In this document: piece after piece, positions 1-9,830 of the stretch
Layout: every line of letters begins with the position of its first letter
How positions within the stretch are numbered: the first letter of the stretch is position 1
Source: Nocardioides sp.
GTDB taxonomy: Bacteria; Actinomycetota; Actinomycetes; Propionibacteriales; Nocardioidaceae
Assembly: GCA_021166815.1 (NCBI GenBank)
Contig: JAJPEO010000339.1
Coordinates: 1-10,472, forward strand
Direction of reading: 5' to 3'
DNA length: 10,472 nt
Notes under the pieces: generated by a model
Told to the model about the DNA's origin: nothing
Seen by the model: only the letters and a program-made list of their open reading frames with translations
Databases searched by the model: none
Translations under genes and position numbers: made by a program

Positions 1-212
1 CTGGCGTCCTGTGGTGCGACGGACGCCGCATGGTCGACCTGCCTCCGGGAGCCCGGATCGAGGTTCGCCGCGGCGAGCGGCCGGTTCGCCTCGTACGGCT
101 CCACCAGGCGCCCTTCACCGACCGGCTCGTCGCGAAGTTCGACCTGCCGGTGGAGGGGTGGCGCGGGGCAGCCGAACGACGTCGACGCGACACCGGGGAC
201 AGCGATGCTTGA
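1..212 (+). CDS. nadK: NAD kinase, C-terminal end (5' truncated by window)
   Basis: This is the last ~70 residues of an NAD kinase, the cytoplasmic enzyme that phosphorylates NAD to NADP. The gene enters the window already open; the first whole codon is at 3 and the TGA stop is at 210-212. The visible tail contains VDLPPGARIEVRRG, PVRLVRLH and FTDRLVAKFDLPVEGWRG, which resemble the conserved C-terminal strands and closing segment of actinobacterial NAD kinases. The catalytic GGDGT and NE motifs lie upstream of the window and cannot be checked. The stop overlaps the recN start by 8 nt, so the two genes are probably co-transcribed and translationally coupled. An NADK-recN pair is common in actinobacteria and other bacteria, which supports the call. 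The methionine at 30 is internal to the protein, not a start. Confidence 0.85.
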   Translation, partial: GVLWCDGRRMVDLPPGARIEVRRGERPVRLVRLHQAPFTDRLVAKFDLPVEGWRGAAERRRRDTGDSDA

Positions 213-1959
213 GGAGATCCGCATCTCCTCGCTGGGCGTGATCGACGCCTCGACGCTGGAGCTGGGGCCCGGCCTCACCGTCATCACGGGTGAGACCGGC
301 GCCGGAAAGACGATGATCGTGACGGCCCTGGGCCTCCTGCTCGGGGGACGTGCCGACTCCGGGGCCGTGCGCTCGGGCGCCGCCCGGGCTCGGGTCGAGG
401 GCGTGGTGCTCGGCGGGTCAGGCGCGTTCCACGAGCAGGTGCTCGAGGCCGGGGGAGAGGTCGAGGACGACCGCGTCGTCCTCGCTCGGCAGGTGGCCTC
501 GGAGGGTCGCTCCCGGGCCTGGGTCGGGGGCGCCTCGGTGCCGGTGTCGACGCTGGCGACGGTGACCGAACCTCTGGTCGCTGTGCACGGACAGTCCGAC
601 CAGCACCGCCTCCTGCAGGCGGGGACCCAGCGCGCAGCGCTCGATCGATTCGCCGGGGCCGAGCTGGCCGCAGCCCTCGCCGCCTACGAACGCAGCTGGA
701 GTGCCCTGGCCGCGACGGAGCGCGAGCTCCACGAGGTGCGGGAGTCGGCCCGGGAGCGCGCTCGTGAGGCGGACCAGCTCCGCTTCGGCCTCGCGGAGGT
801 CGAGACCATCGACCCCAAACCGGGTGAGGACGAGGAGCTGGCGGCCGAGGAGGCCCGTCTGGGCCATGCGGAGTCGTTGCGCTCGGCGGCCGAGACCGCG
901 CGCGAGGCGCTCTCGAGCGAGTCCGGTGGGCCCGACGCGCTGGCCGCGGCCGGCGCCGCGCGCCAGGCGCTGGAATCCGTGCGCGCCCACGACACGCAGG
1001 CTGCGGGCCTCGCGGACCGTGCGGCCGAGCTCACCTACCTCCTCAGCGACCTGGCAGCCGATGTGGCGTCGTACGCCGCCGGTCTCGACATCGATCCTGC
1101 TCGCCTCGCGGGTGTCAGTGAGCGCCGTGCGGCGATCACGGGCCTGACCCGCAAGTACGGTGAGTCCATCGACGAGGTCCTGGAGTGGTCGCGGCTGGGC
1201 GCCGAGCGTCTGGTGGAGCTGGAGGGCACCGACGAGCTCATCGGGCAGCTCGAGACCCGCCAACGCGAGCTCCGTGCCGAGCTGGGCGACCTCGCTGCGA
1301 CCATGACGACGCTGCGCGTCGAGGCAGGCGTCCGGCTCGCGGAGGCCGTGACCCGCGAGCTCACCGCACTGGCGATGCCGCACGCCGAGGTGTCCGTCTC
1401 GGTCACGCAGACCGAGACCGCGCCCCCGGCGCGAGCGATGGGCCCCGTGCTGCAGGTCGGTGATCGGTGGCTGCGGGCCCACTCAGCGGGGGTGGACGAC
1501 GTGGAGCTGCTGCTGGCGGCCAACTCCGGGCTCGAGCCACGCCCGCTCACCAAGGGCGCCTCCGGTGGCGAGCTGTCCCGGGTCATGCTCGCCCTGGAGG
1601 TGACCCTCGCCGGGACCGGTGCGGTGCCCACCTTCGTCTTCGACGAGGTCGACGCCGGCGTCGGTGGAAAGGCCGCCATCGAGATCGGTCGACGGCTGGC
1701 TCGCCTCGCGCGCTCCGCGCAGGTGCTCGTGGTGACGCACCTGCCCCAGGTCGCCGCCTACGCCGACCGCCACGTCGTCGTGCACAAGTCCAGCGACGGG
1801 TCGGTCACGACCTCGGGGCTCGTCGCCCTCGACGACGAGGGCCGGGCCCGCGAGCTGGCGCGGATGCTGGCCGGCCTGGAGGAGTCCGACACGGCGTTGG
1901 CCCACTCCCGGGAGCTGCTGGAGGCCGCCGCGCCCGACCGGGCGTGCCTACCGGAGTAG
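205..1959 (+). CDS. recN: DNA repair protein RecN (SMC-like ATPase)
   Basis: RecN is a cytoplasmic SMC-family ATPase that acts early in recombinational repair of double-strand breaks, holding or bridging DNA ends. At 584 aa it is close to the usual 550-590. Residues 29-36 (GETGAGKT) form Walker A. The ABC signature is at 451-458 (GASGGELS), Walker B with the catalytic glutamate at 477-483 (FVFDEVD), followed by the D-loop, and the switch histidine is H512 in VVTHLPQ. Between the two ATPase halves lie Glu/Arg/Ala-rich helical stretches (~155-220 and ~330-390) fitting RecN's two coiled-coil arms, much shorter than in true SMC proteins. The ATG at 205 is supported by a GGGGA motif at 195-199 and by the MLEEIRISSLGVI opening typical of the family. 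The gene overlaps nadK by 8 nt. It ends with TAG. I see no LexA-type box before it. Confidence 0.96.
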   Translation: MLEEIRISSLGVIDASTLELGPGLTVITGETGAGKTMIVTALGLLLGGRADSGAVRSGAARARVEGVVLGGSGAFHEQVLEAGGEVEDDRVVLARQVASEGRSRAWVGGASVPVSTLATVTEPLVAVHGQSDQHRLLQAGTQRAALDRFAGAELAAALAAYERSWSALAATERELHEVRESARERAREADQLRFGLAEVETIDPKPGEDEELAAEEARLGHAESLRSAAETAREALSSESGGPDALAAAGAARQALESVRAHDTQAAGLADRAAELTYLLSDLAADVASYAAGLDIDPARLAGVSERRAAITGLTRKYGESIDEVLEWSRLGAERLVELEGTDELIGQLETRQRELRAELGDLAATMTTLRVEAGVRLAEAVTRELTALAMPHAEVSVSVTQTETAPPARAMGPVLQVGDRWLRAHSAGVDDVELLLAANSGLEPRPLTKGASGGELSRVMLALEVTLAGTGAVPTFVFDEVDAGVGGKAAIEIGRRLARLARSAQVLVVTHLPQVAAYADRHVVVHKSSDGSVTTSGLVALDDEGRARELARMLAGLEESDTALAHSRELLEAAAPDRACLPE

Positions 1960-1989
1960 GGCCCTGCGGGCTGACACCATGGAGCGGTC

Positions 1990-3173
1990 ATGAAGCTCCG
2001 CACCCGAAGTCGCCACGTCCCCGCACTGCCCGGTGTGACCGGTCCCGCCAGGCACCTGCGCCGCAGCACCAGCTCCCTTGACCGACTCGTCCCCGGCGAC
2101 GTCGTCGTCCTCGACCACGTCGACATGGACCGGGCGACGGCTCGACGGTTGCTCGATGCCGGCGTGGTGGCCGTGCTCAACGCCGGCCCGATGATCTCCG
2201 GCCGGTTCCCCAACCAGGGCCCCCAGACGCTGGTGGAGGCCGGGCTCACGGTGGTCGACCAGCTCGGCGCCGACGTGTTCGCGCGCGTGCCCGATGGCGA
2301 GCGCGTGCGGGTCGTCGACGGCTCCGTGCACGTCGGTGAGCACGAGGTGGCGACAGGACGCGACCTCGATGCCGACCTGGTCGCCGCGCAGCTGGCCGAG
2401 GCCCGTCGGGGCATGGCCAGCCAGATGGAGTCCCTGACGCACAACACCATGGAGTTCCTGCGTCGCGAGCAGGACCTGCTCCTGCACGACCAGGGTGTGC
2501 CGCCGCTGCGGACCCGCTGGTCGGACCGACCGGTCGTCGTGGTCGGTGCCGCCCATGGCTGGCAAGGTGACCTGCGTCGGATCCGTGCCTTCACCCGGGA
2601 GCAGCGACCGACGGTGCTCGCGGTCAGCGCCGTCGCTGACGAGCTGGCCGGCCTGGGCGCGCGCGCCGACGTCGTCGTCGTCCCGGCAGGGGAGGCCGAC
2701 CTCCCCCAGGCCCGCACGCTGCGCCGCGCTCGCGACGTCGTGGCCCTGACCGATCACGGCGCCTCGGCGACCGTGGCCGACCACCTGGAGCGCCTGGGCA
2801 TCCGCCCGCTCCGCTTCGAGACCGACGCCACCGCCGAGGACGCAGCCCTGCTCCTCGCGCTGGCTGGAGGCGCCTCTGCGGTGGTCGGCGTCGGGCTCCA
2901 CGCCAGCCTCGAGGACTTCCTCGACCGGGGGCGCTCCGGCCTGGCGAGCACCTTCGTCACCAGGCTGAAGGCCGGCGCCACGCTGGTCGACGCCACCGTG
3001 CTCCCCGTCCTCTACGACGGCGCCGTACGACCGCGCCACCTCCTGGGGGTGCTGGGCGCCGGTGCGGTCGCCCTCGCCGCCGCCATCGGCGTCACGCCGG
3101 TGGGCCAGGAGTGGGCCGCCGACCTCGGCCCTGCCCTGACCGCAGCCATCGACCATGTTCGAGGACTCTTCTC

Positions 3174-3177
<4 letters not shown>
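1990..3177 (+). CDS. steA: SteA-like cell-separation protein with thiamine pyrophosphokinase-like fold
   Basis: This 395-aa protein matches the family named SteA in Corynebacterium glutamicum and Rv1697 in M. tuberculosis, often annotated as thiamine pyrophosphokinase-like (COG4825). In Corynebacterium, SteA works with SteB in the RipC-FtsEX cell-separation pathway. The N-terminal part (~35-130) contains VLDHVDMDRATARRLLDAGV and LNAGPMISGRFPNQGP, segments I associate with this family. The middle (~170-340) resembles the nucleotide-sugar or TPK-like domain, with VVVVGAAHGW, DVVALTDHGAS and SLEDFLDRG. A hydrophobic stretch at ~351-368 looks like one transmembrane helix, followed by a ~27-residue tail. 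GGAG at 1981-1984 lies 5 nt before the ATG. The gene follows recN by 30 nt and its stop overlaps the next gene by 4 nt. True thiamine pyrophosphokinase activity is doubtful and not shown by the sequence. Confidence 0.85.
3161..3165 (+). promoter_or_regulatory. Ribosome-binding site for steB
   Basis: GAGGA lies 8 nt before the GTG at 3174, inside the last codons of steA. It supports the GTG start over the upstream in-frame ATG at 3111, and with the GTGA stop/start overlap it suggests translational coupling of the two proteins. Confidence 0.6.
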
Positions 3178-5767
<2,590 letters not shown>

Positions 5768-5769
5768 GC

Positions 5770-5786
5770 CCCGCCGCCCCGGCGGG
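5770..5786. terminator. GC-only hairpin between convergent pyrG and pepN
   Basis: In the 24 nt between the two stop codons, CCCGCCG (5770-5776) pairs perfectly with CGGCGGG (5780-5786) around a 3-nt CCC loop. The 7-bp stem is all G-C, and no T-run follows on either strand. Short GC-rich hairpins without a U-tract are common at gene ends in actinobacteria, and the symmetric position suggests it may serve both genes. Whether it terminates transcription cannot be told from sequence alone; high-GC DNA forms such stems by chance fairly often. Confidence 0.45.
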
Positions 5787-5791
5787 CACCG

Positions 5792-8233
5792 TCAGAGCTC
5801 GCGAGCCGCGAGGATGCGGCCCAGCACGAAGGAGTTCGACCGCAGCTGGTTGCGGGCGTAGGGGTGCAGGCTCTCGTCCTCGGCGGCCGCCTCGGCCGCG
5901 GCGAGGAACCCGGCGTCACCCGCTCCGAGCGGGTACATCGCCCGGATCGTGAGCCCCTGGTTGAGCAGCCCGCCCTTCAGGCGCGGCAGCTCCTCGAGGT
6001 AGCGGTGGGTGAAGGGCTCCAGCAGGGCTGCCTGCGCCGGGCGCCAGAAGGTCGAGCCCAGCACCAGGGTCTCGCGACTGGCCGGCACCGAGTAGTCGAC
6101 GAAGAACGCACGCCAGACCTCCTCCTTGGCCTCGACGTCGGGCGAGGCAGCCAGCACGGCCAGCCGGCGCATCGCAGCGTCGGGGTCGGGGTCGGCCGCC
6201 AGGAGCGCCTGGACGGCGGCCTCGTCGTAGTCACCGAGCTCTGCTCGGCGCGTGGCGATGCGCCAGGCGAGGTCGAGGTCGTCGGACTCCGCCGCGGCAC
6301 GTTCGAGGATCGCCCAGTGCTCGTCGTTGGACGCCGTCTGGGCCAGCGCCTGCAGGGCGGGCTGGCGGTGGTCCGGGTCGTCGACGAGGGCCGTCGCCGC
6401 GGCGGCGACGAGCTCCACCAGCGCGCCTGCTTCGTCGGCAGGCGCCCAGAGGCCCGCGGACCTGACGGCGAGGCCGAGCAGTGGCTCGACCAGCGCAGGG
6501 CTCTTCTCGTGGGGAAGGGCCGCCGTGACACCGCGCACGACGTCGCGGGGCGCGACCTCGCCCATGAGGAGCAGCTGGTTGGCGGTGCCCGCGACCAGGG
6601 CGCGGTCCAGGGCGTCGGGCAGGGAGCCGAGGTGACGGAGCATCAGCTCCCGCGACTCGGCGTCGGGCACGACGGCCGCGAAGGTGTGGTCGCCCGCGTT
6701 GACGAGCTGCAGGTCGCCCTCGTCGAGCTGGACGGGGGTGGAGGCGCCGGTGATCTCGACCGAGGTGCGGCCCACGGGCACCACGGTGCCGTCCTGCACG
6801 GCGAACGTCGCCACGTCGAGGTGGTGCGGGCGCGGCTCCTGGCCCTCCGGAGCGTCGGTCAGCAGGGCGGAGTCGACCAACCGGATGGTGTCGGTGCCGG
6901 CCTGGTCGAGCCAGGCGGTGGTCCAGGCGGTGAGGTCTCGACCCGAGGCACGCGAGTAGCACGCCATCAGGTCGTCGAGCGCGGTGTTGCCCCAGGCGTA
7001 GCGCGAGAAGTAGTCGCGCAGTCCCTCGACGAACGCGTCCTCCCCGATGAACGCGACCAGCTGGTGCAGGACGCTCTGCCCCTTGACGTAGGTGATGGCG
7101 TCGAAGTTGGCCATGGCCCGGGAGACGTCGGGCACCTCGTCGCGGATGGGGTGCCGCGCCGGGCTCATGTCCATGTCGTAGGCGGTGCGCTTGTACGCGG
7201 CCAGGAAGTTGGCCCACTGGTCGGTGAACTCCGTGGCGTTGGCCAGGCCCCAGTTCGCTGCCCACGAGGCGAAGGCCTCGTTGAGCCACAGGTCGTCCCA
7301 CCACTGCATGGTGACGAGGTCGCCGAACCACATGTGCGCCATCTCGTGGAGGATGAACTCCGCGCGCGTCGTGCGCTGCTGGTAGGTGCCCGGGGTCCGG
7401 AACAGCTGGGCGTCGCCGTACGTCACGCAGCCCCAGTTCTCCATGGCACCACCGAGGTTGGGGACGAAGACCTGGTCGTAGCGCTCCTGGGGGAAGGGCA
7501 CCCCGAACCGCTCGCCGAACCAGGCGAGTCCCTGGCGCGTGAGCGTGACGAGCTCGTCGAGGTCGCGCTCGAGGGCGCCCACGAGGGACTGCCGGCAGTA
7601 GAAGCCCAGGTCGTAGCCGTCGTGCTGCTGGCGCACCTCGTGGAATGGCCCGGCGTTGACGACGACGACGTACGTCGACAGCGGGGGAGTGTCGGGGAAG
7701 GTCCACACGCGGGCCTCGTCCGCTGCCTCGATCGACTCGGGAGCGCCGTTGGAGGTGACCGTCCACGGCGCCGGGGCCGTCACGACGAAGCGGTGGGGCG
7801 CCTTGAGGTCGGGCTGGTCGAAGCAGGCCCACAGGCGGCGCGCCTCGTCCGGCTCCAGGCTGGTCCACACGTAGACGAGTCCGTCGGTGGGATCGACGGT
7901 GCGCAGGATCCCCTCGCCGGCCGCGGTGTTGTCGGTGGAGGCCTCCACGACCAGGACGTTGGTCTCCTGGAGGCCCGTGAGGTGGATGCGCCCGTCGCGC
8001 ACGTTCGCGAGGTCGACCTCGGCGCCGTTGAGGACGACGCGGCTGACGTCCGCCGCGCAGTCGACGAAGGTGTCGGCGCCGGACTCGGCACACGTGAACG
8101 CGATCGTGCTGCGTGAGGCGAACCGAGATCCCTCGAGCAGACCGGTCATGTCGACGTCGATGTCGTAGCGATCGACGGAGATGAGGGAGGTGCGCTCAGC
8201 GGCTTCTTCACGGGTCAGGCTCAACAAGGTCAT
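5792..8233 (-). CDS. pepN: Aminopeptidase N, M1 family zinc metallopeptidase
   Basis: This 813-aa protein is an M1 aminopeptidase that removes N-terminal residues from peptides, presumably in the cytoplasm because no signal peptide is present. The substrate N-terminus-binding motif is GGAMEN (M264, E265). The zinc site HEMAH (H296, E297, H300) is followed exactly 18 residues later by the third ligand E319 in LWLNEAF. The conserved tyrosine is Y382 in AITYVKG. An N-terminal beta domain precedes the catalytic domain, and residues from ~480 to the end form a helical ERAP1-like C-terminal domain. Actinobacterial PepN is often ~850 aa, so this copy is somewhat short but shows no missing motif. The ATG at 8233 gives MTLLSLTREEAAERT, like actinobacterial PepN starts. 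It lies antisense between pyrG and the NUDIX gene, which are neighbours in M. tuberculosis. Confidence 0.96.
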   Translation of the reverse strand: MTLLSLTREEAAERTSLISVDRYDIDVDMTGLLEGSRFASRSTIAFTCAESGADTFVDCAADVSRVVLNGAEVDLANVRDGRIHLTGLQETNVLVVEASTDNTAAGEGILRTVDPTDGLVYVWTSLEPDEARRLWACFDQPDLKAPHRFVVTAPAPWTVTSNGAPESIEAADEARVWTFPDTPPLSTYVVVVNAGPFHEVRQQHDGYDLGFYCRQSLVGALERDLDELVTLTRQGLAWFGERFGVPFPQERYDQVFVPNLGGAMENWGCVTYGDAQLFRTPGTYQQRTTRAEFILHEMAHMWFGDLVTMQWWDDLWLNEAFASWAANWGLANATEFTDQWANFLAAYKRTAYDMDMSPARHPIRDEVPDVSRAMANFDAITYVKGQSVLHQLVAFIGEDAFVEGLRDYFSRYAWGNTALDDLMACYSRASGRDLTAWTTAWLDQAGTDTIRLVDSALLTDAPEGQEPRPHHLDVATFAVQDGTVVPVGRTSVEITGASTPVQLDEGDLQLVNAGDHTFAAVVPDAESRELMLRHLGSLPDALDRALVAGTANQLLLMGEVAPRDVVRGVTAALPHEKSPALVEPLLGLAVRSAGLWAPADEAGALVELVAAAATALVDDPDHRQPALQALAQTASNDEHWAILERAAAESDDLDLAWRIATRRAELGDYDEAAVQALLAADPDPDAAMRRLAVLAASPDVEAKEEVWRAFFVDYSVPASRETLVLGSTFWRPAQAALLEPFTHRYLEELPRLKGGLLNQGLTIRAMYPLGAGDAGFLAAAEAAAEDESLHPYARNQLRSNSFVLGRILAAREL

Positions 8234-8239
8234 GGGGTG

Positions 8240-8245
8240 ACGCTA
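8240..8245 (-). promoter_or_regulatory. Candidate -10 box for pepN (TAGCGT, leaderless)
   Basis: Read on the minus strand, TAGCGT is followed by 6 nt (CACCCC) and then the pepN ATG at 8233. The six bases contain no Shine-Dalgarno match, so the natural reading is a TANNNT -10 box producing a leaderless mRNA that begins at the ATG. I cannot recognise a good -35 at 16-18 bp. The spacing and hexamer are identical to those before the divergent NUDIX gene. Confidence 0.6.
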
Positions 8246-8265
8246 CTCACTTCCCCGCGACGCGC

Positions 8266-8271
8266 TAGCGT
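8266..8271 (+). promoter_or_regulatory. Candidate -10 box for the NUDIX gene (TAGCGT, leaderless)
   Basis: TAGCGT is followed by 6 nt (CCGGGC) and then the NUDIX ATG at 8278, with no ribosome-binding site. This fits a leaderless transcript. The hexamer overlaps the palindrome CGCTAGCG (8263-8270). No convincing -35 is visible at 16-18 bp, where the DNA is instead occupied by the pepN -10 box on the other strand. Confidence 0.6.
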
Positions 8272-8277
8272 CCGGGC

Positions 8278-8898
8278 ATGCATGAGCCGAGGCTGGAGGA
8301 CCGCGCGGTGTCGTGGCCGGTGACCAGCAGCCGTGACCTGCATCGCGACGACTGGGTGGTGGCGCTGCGCTCCGACACGGTCAGTCGCCCGTCGGCGCCG
8401 GAGGACGTCTTCGAGCGGCTCACGGTCGAGCACCCCGGCGCGGTGGTGGTCCTCGCGGTCGACGACGACGAGCAGGTCCTGTGCCTGCGTCAGTACCGCC
8501 ACCCGACGCAGCACGAGTTCGTCGAGCTGGTCGCGGGGATCCGCGACAGTGCCCACGAGCCCTCGGTCGAGACCGCTGCCCGAGAGCTGCGCGAGGAGGC
8601 CGAGCTGGCCGCCACGTCGTGGCACCTGCTGCTCAGCACCTATGCCAGCGCCGGGCTCACGACAGAGGTGCACGACATCTTCCTGGCCAGGGGACTGACG
8701 CACGCCTCGCGGGGCGACTTCGAGATGCACGCCGAGGAGGCGGAGATGGAGTCCTTCTGGGTGCCCATGGAGGAGCTGCTCGCCGCTGTCCTGGAAGGCC
8801 GGGTGCGCCAGGGACCACTCGCCCAGGCGGTCCTCGCCTACGACGTGCTCAAGCGCCGGGGTGGGTTGCATCCGACCGACACCACCCCCGCTGGGTAG
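8278..8898 (+). CDS. NUDIX hydrolase, ADP-ribose pyrophosphatase-like (Rv1700 type)
   Basis: This 206-aa protein is a NUDIX hydrolase resembling M. tuberculosis Rv1700, which occupies the same place before xerD. Such enzymes hydrolyse ADP-ribose or related nucleoside diphosphate compounds to AMP plus a phosphorylated sugar, using metals. The NUDIX box spans ~87-110: G87, E94, then R102-E103-L104-R105-E106-E107-A108-E109-L110. The catalytic REL-EE core is intact. Two features differ from the textbook box: six rather than five residues separate G87 and E94, and E109 replaces the usual glycine. The six-residue spacing also occurs in Rv1700 as I recall it. LCLRQYRHPT (~69-78) before the box is typical of ADP-ribose pyrophosphatases. 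The ATG at 8278 has no Shine-Dalgarno sequence but lies 6 nt after TAGCGT. Substrate specificity cannot be read from the sequence. Confidence 0.87.
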   Translation: MHEPRLEDRAVSWPVTSSRDLHRDDWVVALRSDTVSRPSAPEDVFERLTVEHPGAVVVLAVDDDEQVLCLRQYRHPTQHEFVELVAGIRDSAHEPSVETAARELREEAELAATSWHLLLSTYASAGLTTEVHDIFLARGLTHASRGDFEMHAEEAEMESFWVPMEELLAAVLEGRVRQGPLAQAVLAYDVLKRRGGLHPTDTTPAG

Positions 8899-8901
8899 CG
8901 T
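8896..8901 (+). promoter_or_regulatory. Candidate -10 box for xerD (TAGCGT, leaderless)
   Basis: TAGCGT is followed by 6 nt (GAGGCG) and then the xerD GTG at 8908, the same hexamer and spacing as for pepN and the NUDIX gene. The TAG is also the NUDIX stop codon. A weak -35, CCGACC at 8872-8877, lies 18 bp upstream. The six bases contain GAGG, but only 2 nt from the start codon, too close for normal Shine-Dalgarno pairing, which favours a leaderless xerD transcript as well as any read-through from the NUDIX promoter. Confidence 0.55.
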
Positions 8902-8907
8902 GAGGCG

Positions 8908-9828
8908 GTGAACTACACACGCGCCGTCCGGACCTACCTGGACCACCTGACGGTCGAGCGCGGTGTCGCGGCGAACACGTTGTCCTCGTACCGGCGAGAC
9001 CTCCGGCGCTACGGCGAGTTCCTGGAGGGACAGGGAGTCGACGACCTCGCGTCGATCACCGAGGCGACGGTGAGTGCGTTCCTCGTGTGGCTGCGGGAGG
9101 GGAGTGCCGAGCACCCGCCGCTCAGTGCCACCTCCGCGGCGCGCACGGTGGTGGCGGTGCGTGGATTCCACAAGTTCGCCGTGCAGGACGGCATGGCCGA
9201 CCACGATCCTGCCGCCGGGGTGAAGCCACCCACGCCGGCCAAGCGCCTGCCGAAGGCGTTGTCGCTGGCCGACGTGGAGGCCATCCTGGAGGCGGCCGGA
9301 GCGCCGGGCACGGCGTTGGCGCTGCGCGACCGCGCCCTGCTGGAGGTGCTGTACGGCACCGGCGCCCGCATCTCCGAGGCCGTGGGGCTCGACGTCGACG
9401 ACCTCGACACCGTCGACGCCACGGTCCTCCTGCGTGGCAAGGGCGGCAAGGAGCGCCTGGTTCCCGTGGGCGGCTACGCCCTCGCGGCCGTGGAGGCGTA
9501 CCTCACCCGCGCGCGGCCCGAGCTGGTGGGCCACGGTCGAGGCGGCCCTGCCTTGTTCCTCAACTCGCGTGGGGGACGACTGTCACGCCAGAGCGCGTGG
9601 GCGGTCCTGGTCAAGGCGGCCGAGCGGGCCGGGGTCACCGCGGCGGTCTCGCCGCACACCCTCCGGCACTCCTTCGCGACCCACCTGCTCGACGGGGGAG
9701 CCGATGTCCGGGTCGTGCAGGAGCTGCTGGGCCACGCCTCGGTGACCACGACCCAGATCTACACCCTCGTGACCGTCGACAACCTGCGCGAGGTCTTCGC
9801 CGTGGCGCACCCGAGGGCGAGGGACTGA
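8908..9828 (+). CDS. xerD: Tyrosine recombinase XerD
   Basis: XerD is the site-specific recombinase that, with XerC and FtsK, resolves chromosome dimers at dif. It has 306 aa, the normal size. The N-terminal core-binding domain (~1-95) includes [23 protein letters not shown]; the catalytic domain (~115-306) contains the full active-site set: R154 (GTGARISE), K178 (RGKGGKERL), H250 and R253 (PHTLRH), H276 (LLGHAS) and nucleophile Y285 (TQIYT). The ending ([14 protein letters not shown]) is typical of XerD. Position next to the Rv1700-type NUDIX gene agrees with M. tuberculosis, where xerD is Rv1701, so this is the housekeeping enzyme and not a phage or integron integrase. The GTG at 8908 is the start: it is 9 nt after the NUDIX stop and 6 nt after a TAGCGT hexamer. 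GAGG at 8902-8905 is too close to act as a normal ribosome-binding site. Confidence 0.95.
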   Translation: MNYTRAVRTYLDHLTVERGVAANTLSSYRRDLRRYGEFLEGQGVDDLASITEATVSAFLVWLREGSAEHPPLSATSAARTVVAVRGFHKFAVQDGMADHDPAAGVKPPTPAKRLPKALSLADVEAILEAAGAPGTALALRDRALLEVLYGTGARISEAVGLDVDDLDTVDATVLLRGKGGKERLVPVGGYALAAVEAYLTRARPELVGHGRGGPALFLNSRGGRLSRQSAWAVLVKAAERAGVTAAVSPHTLRHSFATHLLDGGADVRVVQELLGHASVTTTQIYTLVTVDNLREVFAVAHPRARD

Positions 9829-9830
9829 CG

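Noticed and set aside
1960..1970. Small GCCC-TGC-GGGC hairpin after the recN stop
   Set aside because: A 4-bp stem is too weak to claim as a terminator, and steA follows within 30 nt with its own ribosome-binding site, so read-through is expected.
3111..3173. Upstream ATG for the SteB-like gene
   Set aside because: It would add a 21-residue Arg/Pro-rich extension before the membrane helix and overlap steA by 67 nt, whereas GTG at 3174 has a well-spaced GAGGA and the typical 4-nt overlap.
5864..8116. Long plus-strand open frame (750 codons) fully antisense to pepN
   Set aside because: It is rich in Arg, Gly, Val and Glu with no recognisable domain, and mirrors pepN codons with high third-position GC. 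pepN has a complete set of M1 motifs, so this frame is a compositional shadow.
8230..9534. Minus-strand open frame of 434 codons across the NUDIX gene and xerD
   Set aside because: It crosses a gene boundary and the promoter region, is low-complexity and His/Arg/Gly-rich, and conflicts with intact NUDIX and XerD active sites.
8908..9828. Tyrosine recombinase as a sign of a phage, integron or genomic island
   Set aside because: It has the XerD length, active-site set and C-terminal ending, sits in the conserved chromosomal order next to the Rv1700-type gene, and shows no nearby attachment-site repeats or tRNA.
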